Part shown: positions 41,707-50,775 of the stretch, piece after piece | How the letters are laid out: every line of letters starts with the position of its first letter | Numbering within the stretch: the first letter of the stretch is position 1 | DNA from: Flaviflagellibacter rhizophilus | GTDB taxonomy: Bacteria; Pseudomonadota; Alphaproteobacteria; Rhizobiales; Methylopilaceae | DNA: 64,000 bases | Assembly: GCF_033898525.1 (NCBI RefSeq) | Contig: NZ_JAXAFJ010000001.1 | Span: 186,001 to 250,000 of the forward strand | Direction: 5' to 3' | Position numbers and translations under genes: made by a program | Notes under the pieces: generated by a model | The model's input: only the letters and a program-made list of their open reading frames with translations | What the model was told of the DNA's origin: nothing | The model's database searches: none

Positions 41707-41997
41707 CTAATCGATGCCGGCGCGGTTCAGCCGCGCGCGCATTTCCTTGCCGCTCTTGAAGAAGGGAACGGCTTTCTCGGAAACCGAAACGTGCGCGCCC
41801 GTCCTTGGGTTTCGGCCGGTGCGCGCCGGACGGCTTTTTACCGAGAAGGCGCCGAACCCGCGAAGCTCCACCCGGTCGCCGCGCTGGAGGGCATCGGAGA
41901 TGGTGTCGAGGATCGCGTTGACGACGTTTTCCACATCCCGTTGGTACAGATGCGGATTGGCTGCGGCCACCCGCCCGACAAGCTCAGACTTGATCAC
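41707..41997 (-). CDS. ihfB: Integration host factor subunit beta
   Basis: IHF-beta binds and bends DNA as a heterodimer with IHF-alpha. The 96-residue protein starts MIKSELVGRVAAANPHLYQR and has GDRVELRGFGAFSVKSRPAR and RNPRTGAHVSV, whose proline intercalates at the DNA bend. Length and sequence are standard. It lies between sppA and lapA on the same strand. Confidence 0.96.
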   Translation of the reverse strand: MIKSELVGRVAAANPHLYQRDVENVVNAILDTISDALQRGDRVELRGFGAFSVKSRPARTGRNPRTGAHVSVSEKAVPFFKSGKEMRARLNRAGID

Positions 41998-42034
41998 CCG
42001 CGCTCCCCCTAAGTCCCTGCATCTTATATTCTTT

Positions 42035-43009
42035 TTACTTCAACTGCGAAGGGTGCCAGATCGCCAGGACACCGTCAAGCGCGCCAGCTTCCAGCCGGGT
42101 CGAAGCGGCCAGCCGAATGCTCTGGGCGAGGGAGGGAAAGCCCAGCAGATCCGCTGCGAAGGCGGCAGCATCGCCAGCGATGCCAAAGCCAGCCAGTCCC
42201 GACTTCTCCGGCGTCCAGTCCCGCACCGGCAGGGATGTCGAAATGCCGCGCTCGCGTTCGAGCCAGGCCCGCGCCTCCTCTTCCCCGCCGATCTCGTCAA
42301 CAAGGCCGAGTTCCAGGGCCTGGCGTCCCGTGAAGGCGCGTCCGTCCACCACCCGGGTCAGGCGCTCGCCCTCGAGTGCGCGCCGTTCGGCGACTAGGTT
42401 CCGGAACCAGTCGAAGCTGTCCATCACCAGCGCCTGCAGGGCGGCTTCCGCATCCGGCGAGGTGGGCTTGAACATGCTGGGCGCGGCCTTGAGGGGTGCG
42501 CTCTTCACCTCCTTCACGTCGACGCCGAGATTGCCGAGCAGTCCGGAGACCTCCGGGTACTGCACGAGAACGCCGATGGAGCCGGTCAGGGATGTCTGCC
42601 GGGAAACGATGTGGTCGGCCGCGATGGCCGCGACATAGCCGCCGGATGCCGCAAGCGAGCCGAGGACCGCAACGACGGGGCGTTTCTCCGCGATCTTGCG
42701 GATGTCGTGGTAGAGCTCTTCCGATGCCGTGACGCCGCCGCCGGGGCTGTCGATCTCAAGCAGCACGGCGGACGCGCCGCTCTTCGCCAGTTCCTGCAGC
42801 ATCTTGTGCCGCTCGTCGCTTCCGAGGATGACGCCCGACAGCTGCACGCGGGCCACATGGCTGGTGGCCTTGCCGGGCGTGAAGCCGCTGAGCTTCAACC
42901 CGCCCGCCACAAGAGCGATGGCCGCGAAGGCGATGGCCGCTACACGCCAGAAGCCGAGACGGCGGCGAAGCCGCCTGCGTTCCACAAGTCCGTCCGCATC
43001 GAAGGCCAT
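42035..43009 (-). CDS. sppA: Signal peptide peptidase SppA, short type
   Basis: SppA degrades leftover signal peptides in the inner membrane. The 324-residue protein has one N-terminal membrane helix (WRVAAIAFAAIALVAGGLKL), the LEIDSPGGGVTASEELYHDI segment, the nucleophile serine in GSLAASGGYVAA and the general-base lysine in SAPLKAAPSMF. It is the single-domain 36-kDa type. GGAGAG four bases before the ATG at 43009 supports the start over an in-frame ATG at 43045, which would lie inside the rpsA terminator. The order rpsA-sppA-ihfB is conserved. Confidence 0.94.
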   Translation of the reverse strand: MAFDADGLVERRRLRRRLGFWRVAAIAFAAIALVAGGLKLSGFTPGKATSHVARVQLSGVILGSDERHKMLQELAKSGASAVLLEIDSPGGGVTASEELYHDIRKIAEKRPVVAVLGSLAASGGYVAAIAADHIVSRQTSLTGSIGVLVQYPEVSGLLGNLGVDVKEVKSAPLKAAPSMFKPTSPDAEAALQALVMDSFDWFRNLVAERRALEGERLTRVVDGRAFTGRQALELGLVDEIGGEEEARAWLERERGISTSLPVRDWTPEKSGLAGFGIAGDAAAFAADLLGFPSLAQSIRLAASTRLEAGALDGVLAIWHPSQLK

Positions 43010-43042
43010 GTCACTCTCCGGATCTTCCCGGTCTTCTAATCG

Positions 43043-43074
43043 CAAAAAGCCCGCCCGGATATATCCGGACGGGC
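43043..43074 (-). terminator. Intrinsic terminator of rpsA
   Basis: On the minus strand GCCCGTCCGGAT and ATCCGGGCGGGC (43049-43074) form a twelve-pair stem with one G-U pair, followed by TTTTTG. It lies 39 bases after the rpsA stop and ends just before the sppA leader. Confidence 0.9.
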
Positions 43075-43112
43075 CTCTGCATTCACGTCAGTGGAAGGAC
43101 TGACGTATCCGC

Positions 43113-44837
43113 TCAGTCTTCGTCCTGCTCGTTGCCCGAACGCTGCTTCAGAGCCGCGCCCAGGATGTCGCCGAGCGAAGCACCGGAGTCGGACGAGCCG
43201 TACTGCGCGATGGCTTCCTTCTCCTGCGCCATTTCCAGGGCCTTGATCGACAGGGCCACCTTGGAGGCCTTGCGGTCGAACTGAGTGACGCGCGCATCGA
43301 GATGCTGGCCAACCGTGAAACGCTCCGGACGCTGGTCCTGGCGGTCGCGGGCCAGATCGCCGCGGCGGATGAAGGCCGTCAGGTCGGTGTCGATGATCTT
43401 CACATCGAGGCCGCCCTCGTTCACAGCCGTCACTTCGCAGGTGACGATGGCGTTCTTACGAACCTCGCCGCTGCGTGCCTCGTCGAACGGATTGCCGCCG
43501 ACCTGCTTCACGCCGAGCGAGATGCGCTCCTTCTCGACATCGACGTCGAGAACGACGGCGCGAACCATGTCGCCCTTCTTGTAGTCCTCGATGGCAACTT
43601 CGCCCGGACGGTTCCAGTCGAGATCCGACAGGTGGACCATGCCGTCGACATCGCCGTCGAGACCCAGGAACAGACCGAACTCGGTCTTGTTCTTGACCTC
43701 GCCCTCAACCTCGGCGCCCGGCTTGAAGTTCTCGGCGAAAGCTTCCCACGGGTTCTGCAGGGTCTGCTTGAGGCCCAGCGAGATGCGGCGCTTGGAGGCG
43801 TCGACCTCGAGAACCTGCACTTCGACTTCCTGCGAGGAGGAGACGATCTTGCCGGGGTGCACGTTCTTCTTGGTCCACGACATCTCGGAGACGTGGATCA
43901 GGCCTTCGATGCCCGGCTCCAGCTCCACGAAGGCGCCGTAGTCGGTGATGTTGGTGACGCGGCCCGAGAACTTGGCCTCGACCGGGTACTTGGCCTCGAT
44001 GCCCTCCCACGGATCGGCGAGCAACTGCTTCATGCCGAGCGAGATGCGGTGGGTCTCGTGGTTGATCTTGATGATCTTGACCTTGACCTGCTGGCCGATG
44101 GTCAGCACCTCGGTCGGGTGGTTCACGCGACGCCATGCGATGTCGGTGACATGCAGCAGGCCGTCGATGCCGCCGAGGTCCACGAACGCACCGTAATCGG
44201 TGATGTTCTTGACGACGCCGTCGATGACCTGACCTTCTTCAAGGTTCTGCACCAGTTCCTGACGCTGCTCGGCGCGGGTCTCTTCGAGAACCGTACGGCG
44301 CGACACGACGATGTTGCCGCGGCGGCGGTCCATCTTGAGGATCTGGAACGGCTGCGGGATGCCCATGAGCGGGCCGACGTCGCGCACCGGGCGGATATCG
44401 ACCTGGCTGCGCGGCAGGAAGGCAACGGCGCCGTCGAGATCGACGGTGTAGCCGCCCTTGACCTGGTTGAAGATGACGCCTTCGACCTTGGTGCCGTCGT
44501 TGAAGGCAACTTCGAGCTTGACCCAGCTCTCTTCACGGCGGGCCTTGTCGCGGCTCAGAACGGCTTCGCCGAGCGCGTTCTCGACACGCTCAAGGTAGAC
44601 CTCGACTTCGTCGCCGACGTTCAGGCCGTGCTCGCGGCCATGGCCGCCGAATTCGCGCAGCGCAACGCGGCCTTCCGTCTTCAGGCCAACATCGATGACC
44701 GCAACATCCTTTTCGATGGCGGTGACGATGCCCTTGATCACGGAGCCTTCGGCAACGTCGTGATCGTGGAAGCTGGCCTCAAGGAGAGCTGCGAAATCGT
44801 CGCGGCTCGGATTGGCGGACGTGGTGGTAGCATTCAT
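43113..44837 (-). CDS. rpsA: 30S ribosomal protein S1
   Basis: S1 binds mRNA and helps it enter the 30S subunit. The 574-residue protein has six S1 RNA-binding repeats, recognisable by recurrent segments such as DYGAFVDLGGIDGLLHVTDI, DYGAFVELEPGIEGLIHVSE and EFGLFLGLDGDVDGMVHLSD. The ATG at 44837 begins MNATTTSANPSRDDFAALLE, the usual alphaproteobacterial N-terminus; the Shine-Dalgarno is weak and distant, typical for autoregulated rpsA. It follows cmk, as in E. coli. Confidence 0.97.
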   Translation of the reverse strand: MNATTTSANPSRDDFAALLEASFHDHDVAEGSVIKGIVTAIEKDVAVIDVGLKTEGRVALREFGGHGREHGLNVGDEVEVYLERVENALGEAVLSRDKARREESWVKLEVAFNDGTKVEGVIFNQVKGGYTVDLDGAVAFLPRSQVDIRPVRDVGPLMGIPQPFQILKMDRRRGNIVVSRRTVLEETRAEQRQELVQNLEEGQVIDGVVKNITDYGAFVDLGGIDGLLHVTDIAWRRVNHPTEVLTIGQQVKVKIIKINHETHRISLGMKQLLADPWEGIEAKYPVEAKFSGRVTNITDYGAFVELEPGIEGLIHVSEMSWTKKNVHPGKIVSSSQEVEVQVLEVDASKRRISLGLKQTLQNPWEAFAENFKPGAEVEGEVKNKTEFGLFLGLDGDVDGMVHLSDLDWNRPGEVAIEDYKKGDMVRAVVLDVDVEKERISLGVKQVGGNPFDEARSGEVRKNAIVTCEVTAVNEGGLDVKIIDTDLTAFIRRGDLARDRQDQRPERFTVGQHLDARVTQFDRKASKVALSIKALEMAQEKEAIAQYGSSDSGASLGDILGAALKQRSGNEQDED

Positions 44838-44974
44838 GTGGTGAGGATATCCTTCAGCACCGGCGGTTCGTGTGGCAAAAGCCCCGTCCGCCGAACTTGG
44901 CCGCTGTCGCTCTGGACAACGGGCCGGCGCTCGGGCGGCGGACAGGACGCGTGTTCGTGGTGTTCCGGCTGGTA

Positions 44975-45616
44975 TCAGCCGCGAGAGGCAAGCCTCTGCC
45001 CGGCAGCCTCGACAATGGCGAGAGCAGCCCGAAACGCCGCCTCTATATCGAGTTCCGTGGTATCGAGCAAGCACGCGTCCTCTGCCGGGCGCAGCGGCGC
45101 GGTGGCGCGTGCGGTGTCGCGTGCATCGCGTGCACGGATGTCCGCGAGAACCTCCTCGTAGGTGACGCTCTCGCCCCTGCCCAGGAACTCGCCGTGGCGG
45201 CGGCGTGCCCGCTCCTCCGCAGAAGCGGTGACGAACACCTTCACGTGGGCATCGGGGCAGATGACGGTGCCGATGTCGCGCCCGTCCAGCACGGCGCCGC
45301 CGGGCTGGTTGGCGAAATCGCGCTGCAATTCGACGAGGGCCGCGCGCACCGCCGGAAGCGCGGCGATCACGGAGGCGCCCTCCCCCATTCCGGGTCCGCG
45401 CAGGGCTTCGGGATCAAGGGTGCGGATGTCGAGGTTGCGCGCCGCTTCAGCCGCGACGGCTTCATCGTCAAGCGTGCCGCCGGCCGCCAGCAGCCGGTGC
45501 GCGACCGCCCGGTAGAGCAGGCCCGTGTCGAGATGGGCCAGCCGAAGATGGGCCGCCAGCCTTTTGCCGAGCGTGCCCTTGCCCGACGCCGCGGGTCCGT
45601 CGATCGCGACAATCAT
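44975..45616 (-). CDS. cmk: Cytidylate kinase
   Basis: Cmk phosphorylates CMP and dCMP. The 213-residue protein opens MIVAIDGPAASGKGTLGKRL (P-loop), with LDTGLLYRAVAHRL and GRDIGTVICPDAHVKVFVTA. Its start overlaps the aroA stop (TGATG), so translation is coupled; aroA-cmk-rpsA is a widespread order. The gap of about 137 bases to rpsA shows no gene. Confidence 0.96.
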   Translation of the reverse strand: MIVAIDGPAASGKGTLGKRLAAHLRLAHLDTGLLYRAVAHRLLAAGGTLDDEAVAAEAARNLDIRTLDPEALRGPGMGEGASVIAALPAVRAALVELQRDFANQPGGAVLDGRDIGTVICPDAHVKVFVTASAEERARRRHGEFLGRGESVTYEEVLADIRARDARDTARATAPLRPAEDACLLDTTELDIEAAFRAALAIVEAAGQRLASRG

Positions 45617-46956
45617 GCCGCAGGTCCGATCTTCGCGCCGAGCCCTTCCATAAGACCGGAAAAGGCTGGGAAGCTTGTCGCGATCATCGTGCCGTCGTCC
45701 ACGGTGACGGGGGTTTCCGAGGCCAACCCCATGACAAGGAAGCTCATGGCGATGCGATGGTCGAGATGGGTGGCGACAGGTCCACCGCCCTGCACCGCTC
45801 CGCCGTCCACGATCAGATCGTCGCCCTCGATGCGGGCCGTGACGCCGCACAGCGCAAGGCCGTCCGCGACAGCGGCCAGGCGGTCGCTTTCCTTCACGCG
45901 CAGTTCGGAAAGGCCGCGCATGCGGGTGGCGCCCTCGGCGAAGGCCGCCGCCACCGCGAGGACCGGGTATTCGTCGATCATGGCGGGCGCGCGCTCCGGC
46001 GGCACGTCCACGCCCTTGAGGCGGCCGGCGCGGACACGCAGGTCCACCACGTCTTCGCCGCCCTCGGAGCGGCGGTCCAGCACCTCGATGTCGGCGCCCA
46101 TCTCGAGGAGCGTCGTCAGCAGGCCGGTGCGGAGCGGATTGTCCATCATGCTCTCGATGACCACGTCCGAACCGGGCACGATCAGCGCAGCGACCAGCGG
46201 GAACGCTGCCGAGGATGGGTCGGCCGGAACGCTGACATGGGTGCCCTTTAGGTCGGGACGGCCTTCCAGCACGATGCGGCGGCCATGCTCGCCTTCCTGC
46301 GTTACCGTCACATCGGCCCCGAAATGGCGCAGCATCTTCTCGGTGTGGTCGCGCGTCGCCTCGCGCTCGATGACCGTGGTGCGTCCGGGAGAATTCAACG
46401 CCGCCAGCAGCACGGCGGACTTCACCTGCGCGGAGGGGACCGGCGTCTCGTAGGAGACCGGGATCGGATCGGCGGTGCCCCGCAGGGTCAGCGGCAGGCG
46501 GCCACCCTCGGCTGCGTCCATCACATCCGCGCCCATTTCCACCAGCGGATCCAGCACACGGCGCATCGGGCGCTTGCGCAGGCTGGCATCGCCGTCGAAC
46601 ACGGCGGTGATGCCATGGCCCGCGACCACGCCCATCATGAGACGGGAGCCGGTGCCGGCATTGCCGAAATCGAGCGGTTCGGACGGAGGAAGCAGCGCCC
46701 CCACCCCGACGCCGTCCACGGTCCAGCGCCCCTCGCCCGTCCGTTCGATGGTCGCGCCCAGCGCGCGGCAGGCCGTGGCCGTGGCCAGCACGTCATCGCC
46801 TTCCAGCAAGCCTTCCACGGTGGTCCGGCCCGTCGACAGGAGGCCGAAGATCATGGCGCGGTGCGAGATCGACTTGTCGCCGGGAACGCGAACGCGCCCC
46901 ATCAGCGGGCCGGAACGGCGGGCGGCGAGAGGCGCGGGAGGATGGCTGTGAGACAT
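45613..46956 (-). CDS. aroA: 3-phosphoshikimate 1-carboxyvinyltransferase (EPSP synthase)
   Basis: AroA joins shikimate-3-phosphate and PEP in the shikimate pathway. The 447-residue protein has RVRVPGDKSISHRAMIFGLL (substrate lysine and serine), LDFGNAGTGSRLMMG and DEYPVLAVAAAFAEG. The sequence around NAGTGSRLMMG, with the alanine-type motif differing from class I NAGTAMRPL, points to class II EPSP synthase, the form usual in Rhizobiales and known for glyphosate tolerance in Agrobacterium. The ATG at 46956 starts MSHSHPPAPLAARRSGPLMG. Confidence 0.96.
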   Translation of the reverse strand: MSHSHPPAPLAARRSGPLMGRVRVPGDKSISHRAMIFGLLSTGRTTVEGLLEGDDVLATATACRALGATIERTGEGRWTVDGVGVGALLPPSEPLDFGNAGTGSRLMMGVVAGHGITAVFDGDASLRKRPMRRVLDPLVEMGADVMDAAEGGRLPLTLRGTADPIPVSYETPVPSAQVKSAVLLAALNSPGRTTVIEREATRDHTEKMLRHFGADVTVTQEGEHGRRIVLEGRPDLKGTHVSVPADPSSAAFPLVAALIVPGSDVVIESMMDNPLRTGLLTTLLEMGADIEVLDRRSEGGEDVVDLRVRAGRLKGVDVPPERAPAMIDEYPVLAVAAAFAEGATRMRGLSELRVKESDRLAAVADGLALCGVTARIEGDDLIVDGGAVQGGGPVATHLDHRIAMSFLVMGLASETPVTVDDGTMIATSFPAFSGLMEGLGAKIGPAA

Positions 46957-47095
46957 GGCGGCCGGGTGCTGCAAAGACGGGGCGCCCGCTCTAACATGCA
47001 CATGCTCTTGCCGCCACAGCCCGCTGCCTCTACTTGACTTGCAAGACACGGCACTGCATGCAGCGCCCCACTCCTGAAATGAGCGGACCTTTTTC

Positions 47096-47524
47096 GTGGC
47101 AAAACCCGAACTCGGAACCAAGCGCGTCTGTCCTGTGACCGGCCGCAAGTTCTACGACCTGAACAAGAACCCGATCATCTCGCCCTATACCGGCATGGTG
47201 GTTCCGGTCGCGGCGCTCGCCGGCTCGGCGGCGCTGTCGCGTGCCGCAGCCCGTGCCGAACCCGTCGACAGCCGTCCTGACGAGGGCGAGGAGCTGCTGG
47301 ATCCGGAGGCCGGCGATGTCGAACTGATCAGCCTGGAAGACGCCGATCAGGACGAGAACGCTGCCGGCAAGAAGGCTCCCGCCGCGGACGAAGACCTCGA
47401 GATCGAGGACGAAATCCCGGATGATGACGACGAGGCCGACACCTTCCTCGAGGAAGACGAGGACGAGGGCTCGGATGTGTCCGATCTGATCGATCCCGAC
47501 ATCGTCGGCGATGAAGAGACTTGA
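47096..47524 (+). CDS. TIGR02300 (FYDLN acid) family protein
   Basis: The 142-residue protein starts with GTG (MAKPELGTKRVCPVTGRKFYDLNKNPI in sequence, split here as AKPELGTKRVCPVTG and KFYDLNKNPIISPYTG). The N-terminal 40 residues, with a C...C-like pattern and FYDLN, are the signature of this alphaproteobacterial family; the rest is extremely acidic (EDEIPDDDDEADTFLEEDED). The function is unknown to me. It is divergent from aroA across 139 bases, and two hairpins and tRNA-Ala follow. Confidence 0.9.
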   Translation: MAKPELGTKRVCPVTGRKFYDLNKNPIISPYTGMVVPVAALAGSAALSRAAARAEPVDSRPDEGEELLDPEAGDVELISLEDADQDENAAGKKAPAADEDLEIEDEIPDDDDEADTFLEEDEDEGSDVSDLIDPDIVGDEET

Positions 47525-47556
47525 GGTAGCCACGAATCTGTGGTTCTAGAGCACCC

Positions 47557-47611
47557 GTTCCCGGCGCGATTGATTCCGGGAACGATCCACCGGCTTTACC
47601 AGCAGCCGGTG
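47557..47611 (+). terminator. Two tandem hairpins between the TIGR02300 gene and tRNA-Ala
   Basis: GTTCCCGG (47557) pairs with CCGGGAAC (47576), and CACCGGCT (47588) pairs with AGCCGGTG (47604); both stems are eight perfect pairs. The second is followed by CTGCAAAAAGTTTG rather than a T run. They may end the upstream transcript or act in tRNA processing. Confidence 0.45.
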
Positions 47612-47624
47612 CTGCAAAAAGTTT

Positions 47625-47700
47625 GGGGCCATAGCTCAGTTGGTAGAGCGCTTCAATGGCATTGAAGAGGTCAGCGGTTCGATTCCGCTTGGCTCCACCA
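47625..47700 (+). tRNA. tRNA-Ala (anticodon GGC)
   Basis: The 76-base sequence folds as a full cloverleaf: acceptor stem GGGGCCA with TGGCTCC, D-arm with AGCTCAGTTGGTAGAGC, anticodon stem CTTCA/TGAAG around the loop ATGGCAT with anticodon GGC (47658-47660), T-arm AGCGG/CCGCT around TTCGATT, and an encoded CCA end. It reads GCC and GCU alanine codons, GCC being very frequent here. No integrase gene or direct repeat of its 3' end is seen nearby. Confidence 0.97.
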
Positions 47701-47895
47701 CTTTTCCCGATGCCGGTCGGCACGTGCTGAATTCATCGTTCGCGACGCTCGGAAGCCCTGAGATTTCAGGGATCGGGCCGGCGGTTCCCGACGGTGGGCT
47801 GTTTCCAACTCCATGTTCGATGAACCGCGTTTGGCCGCAATTGGGCGGCACATACGCCGCTGCGTCGCCCGACGCAGTGTGACTGGATCATCGAC

Positions 47896-48888
47896 ATGCT
47901 TCGTCAGTTGTGCGGACTGGCTTTCCTTCTGATCGCCCTTTCCGGCTGCGCCTCCCGAAATCTCGACGTGCGGGGACTCGATCCCATACCGCCACGCCTC
48001 GTCGCCGAGATGAAGGCTCGCGGCATGACGCCCGCAGATCCGATCTTCATCCGCATTCACAAGCAGGAAAGCGAGCTGGAGCTCTGGAAGCGGGACCGCA
48101 CAGGCAAGTTCGCGCTGCTCAAGACCTATCCGCTGTGCCGCTGGTCAGGAAAGCTCGGTCCGAAAATGGCCGAAGGCGACCGTCAGGCGCCCGAGGGCTT
48201 CTACACCGTCACAAGCGCGATGCTGAACCCGCGCTCGAAGTTCAACCTCTCGTTCGATCTGGGCTTCCCCAACAGGCTCGAAAGCGCGCTTGGCTGGAAG
48301 GGAACGGCACTCATGGTGCACGGCGCCTGCAGCTCGTCAGGCTGTTACGCCATGACCGATCACGGAGTTGAGGAAGTCTACGCCGTGGTCAGGGACGCAC
48401 TGGCGGCCGGACAGGACGGTTTCCAGGTCCAGGCTCTCCCGTTCCGCATGACGCCCCAGAACCTCAGCCGCCATCGTGCCGATCCGAACATGCCGTTCTG
48501 GCGGAACCTCAAGGAAGGATCCGACAGGTTCGACATACTGCGGCAGCCTCCCGTCGTGCGCGCCTGCGGCCGCCGGTATGTCTTCAATGCGCCGCCCGAT
48601 GGGGAGCTTGATCCGCTAGGCCGGTGCCCGGCTTTCGGGGCCGAGGCCGAAACGGCTGATCGCCTGGCTGCGATCTCCCTCAGGGACGAGGCAGCCCTCA
48701 ACTCGCCGTCCGCCGAGGCGGCGAGAAGCTACGTGGACGGCGGGATGCATCCCTCGTTCCGGCAGATCCTCGCCACGTCAGGTGCCAAGCGCCTCGAGAA
48801 GATGACCTCATCAGACGTTCCCGTCAGCCGGCCTGAAGCCGCACTGGCTGATCCTTACCGATCCCAGGCCGTCGCAACGGGCCGGTAG
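47896..48888 (+). CDS. L,D-transpeptidase family lipoprotein (YafK type)
   Basis: The 330-residue protein has a lipoprotein signal (LAFLLIALSGC, lipidated C18) and a YkuD-type catalytic domain with H142 and C150 in MVHGACSSSGCYAMTD. LPI WKRDRTGKFALLKTYPLC matches the YafK/ErfK branch. Such enzymes modify peptidoglycan by 3-3 crosslinks, or cut or attach lipoproteins to it. The C-terminal 100 residues after the catalytic domain (RPPV-type insert and SPSAEAARSYVDGG) are of unknown role. It stands alone between tRNA-Ala and a convergent transporter gene. Confidence 0.88.
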   Translation: MLRQLCGLAFLLIALSGCASRNLDVRGLDPIPPRLVAEMKARGMTPADPIFIRIHKQESELELWKRDRTGKFALLKTYPLCRWSGKLGPKMAEGDRQAPEGFYTVTSAMLNPRSKFNLSFDLGFPNRLESALGWKGTALMVHGACSSSGCYAMTDHGVEEVYAVVRDALAAGQDGFQVQALPFRMTPQNLSRHRADPNMPFWRNLKEGSDRFDILRQPPVVRACGRRYVFNAPPDGELDPLGRCPAFGAEAETADRLAAISLRDEAALNSPSAEAARSYVDGGMHPSFRQILATSGAKRLEKMTSSDVPVSRPEAALADPYRSQAVATGR

Positions 48889-48958
48889 CGTGGCCCGGAA
48901 GTCTGGGTTTGCGTCTGGTGATCGCGAGAGCATTCCGGCCGCGTAGGCCCGCGCAGCG

Positions 48959-50167
48959 CTACCGGGCGCCCCGCAGGGGCCTCACCAACAGCCACAGCAT
49001 CGCGCAGACGGAGATCGCGGCTCCGACGAGGAATGGCACTTCGGAGCCCATGCTGTGCCACAGCCAGCCCGCTGCCGTGTTCCCGACCAGCATGACGACA
49101 CCCGTTGTGAAGTTGAACGCGCCGAAGGCGCTGCCTTTCAGCCGCTCCGGCGTGGCGTGCGCGATCATCGCGCCCAGCAGGCCCTGCGAAAAGCCCATAT
49201 GCAGGCCCCAGAACACCGTGCCGAGCACGAAGACCCATGGCGTGGCCGCCCATGCCAGCGTGAGATGCGCCGCCGCAAGGAAGGCCAGGCTGAAGATCAG
49301 CAGTCCGCCATAGCCGATGCGATCCGACACCCGCCCCACCGGATAGGCCGCCAGCCCATAGACCGCGTGCATGATGACCATGGCCAAGGGCACCCAGGTG
49401 GGCGTGAACCCGGCCTCCAGCGATTTCAGGAGCACGAAGGCCTCGCTGAAACGCGCCAGCATGATGAGCGCCGCAAGGCCGATCACGCCCCAGACGGCGG
49501 CGTTCAGCTTCAGCGCCGAGGCGACCCGGACGTCGGAGGGCTTCGGGGGCTCGACGGATCTGGGCTCCCGCACGAACGCGACCAACACAAACACCGCCAG
49601 CGCTCCGGGTATGGCGGCAGCCCAGAATACGCTGACGATGTCGCCCGCGAAGAGGATCATCAGAAGCAGGGCGATGATCGGCCCCAGGAAGCCGCCGACC
49701 GTATCCAGCGACTTGCGCAGCCCAAAGCTTGCTCCGCGGATCTCCGGCGGGCTTACGGCGGCGATGATGGCATCGCGTGGCGTGCTGCGGATCCCCTTCC
49801 CCACCCGGTCCATGGACTTCGCGAGCACGATCAGATCGATGCTGGCCGCCAGCGGGAAGATCAGCCTGGACAGCGCGCCAAGGCCATATCCCACCACGGC
49901 AAGCGGCTTCGCCTTGCGGCTCCAGTCGGTGAAGAAGCCGGAGAGCAGCCTTGTGGCTGTGGCCACGGCGACCGAGAGCCCTTCGATGAAGCCGATGGCC
50001 AGCGCCGAAGCCCCGAGGCCGGCCGTCAGGTAGAGCGGGAGCAGCGTGCCGACCATCTCGCTCGAGATGTCCATGAGCAGGCTGACCACGCCCAGCATCC
50101 ATACCGTCGCGGGTATGGCGCCGGTGAACGGTTTGGATGCGCGGGTTTGCAGCAGATCCTGAGGCAT
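48959..50167 (-). CDS. Major facilitator superfamily transporter
   Basis: The 402-residue protein has about twelve membrane helices and MFS loop motifs such as GFFTDWSRKAKPLAVVGYGL (loop 2-3) and DRVGKGIRSTPRDAIIAAVS, a segment seen in a subgroup of MFS exporters with similarity to YfkF or arsenite/fosmidomycin-like carriers. The substrate cannot be told. The ATG at 50167 begins MPQDLLQTRASKPFTGAIPA; a longer frame starts at 50218. It converges on the L,D-transpeptidase gene. Confidence 0.85.
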   Translation of the reverse strand: MPQDLLQTRASKPFTGAIPATVWMLGVVSLLMDISSEMVGTLLPLYLTAGLGASALAIGFIEGLSVAVATATRLLSGFFTDWSRKAKPLAVVGYGLGALSRLIFPLAASIDLIVLAKSMDRVGKGIRSTPRDAIIAAVSPPEIRGASFGLRKSLDTVGGFLGPIIALLLMILFAGDIVSVFWAAAIPGALAVFVLVAFVREPRSVEPPKPSDVRVASALKLNAAVWGVIGLAALIMLARFSEAFVLLKSLEAGFTPTWVPLAMVIMHAVYGLAAYPVGRVSDRIGYGGLLIFSLAFLAAAHLTLAWAATPWVFVLGTVFWGLHMGFSQGLLGAMIAHATPERLKGSAFGAFNFTTGVVMLVGNTAAGWLWHSMGSEVPFLVGAAISVCAMLWLLVRPLRGAR

Positions 50168-50238
50168 GCGCGAGCGTGTAGCAATTGCCGCACGTGGAAG
50201 CACGTGCCTCGGCACCACTCAGACCGCCGGTGTCCGGC

Positions 50239-50565
50239 CTAGTTCTTCGCCCGGAACTTCGCCCACCAGAACCTCAGATCCCGCCACTTGCCGATAAGCC
50301 AGAGGGTCAGCGAGCCCACGGGCCCGCGCAGGAACGGCACGTCCTGTGCAATCAGCAGGAGGCCGATGGGAAAGAACTCCAGTCCGACGACCGGCAGGAA
50401 CCAGAAGAATCCGGCGATGAGGCACAATATGCCGACCGGTATGCGCACCCAGCGCGAACCTGGGCTGCGCAACCAGACAATGGTGCCACGCATTGCCTGC
50501 GGGACTTCCTCTTCGAGCGCGTCGAACGCCTCGTCCAGCTTTTTGCGGCCATCCTCCCTGTTCAT
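50239..50565 (-). CDS. Small conserved membrane protein, hypothetical
   Basis: The 108-residue protein has a charged N-terminus (MNREDGRKKLDEAFDALEEE), two membrane helices (RIPVGILCLIAGFFWFLPVV and FFPIGLLLIAQDVPFL) and a basic aromatic tail (KWRDLRFWWAKFRAKN). GGAGGAGG seven bases before the ATG at 50565 is a strong ribosome site and fixes the start. Tryptophan-rich proteins of this layout are common in alphaproteobacteria; no function is known to me. The MFS gene follows 71 bases downstream. Confidence 0.75.
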   Translation of the reverse strand: MNREDGRKKLDEAFDALEEEVPQAMRGTIVWLRSPGSRWVRIPVGILCLIAGFFWFLPVVGLEFFPIGLLLIAQDVPFLRGPVGSLTLWLIGKWRDLRFWWAKFRAKN

Positions 50566-50775
50566 CGCCAGTCCTCCTCCGCATAGCTGGGACACGGTAA
50601 CGCGCGGGCAAGGCCCATATTCCCTCGCGCTCCACAGCGTCGATCGCGGCTCTGAAACAGTCATTCAGCTTGCACGATAAACATGACACCGGCGGGACAT
50701 CTGCCACAGGCGCTTGCCCGATGTGCGCTGGCGCGGCTTGCGGCGGGCACTTCCGGATCGTAAGCCCAATCGGCC

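Noticed and set aside
43302..45161. Open frame of 619 codons antisense to rpsA and cmk
   Set aside because: It mirrors the S1 repeats and has no domain of its own.
47625..47895. tRNA-Ala as an integration site
   Set aside because: No integrase gene, no downstream repeat of the tRNA 3' end and no drop in G+C after it.
48855..50102. Open frame of 415 codons overlapping the MFS gene on the same strand
   Set aside because: A shifted frame of the transporter, with no membrane segments or family features.
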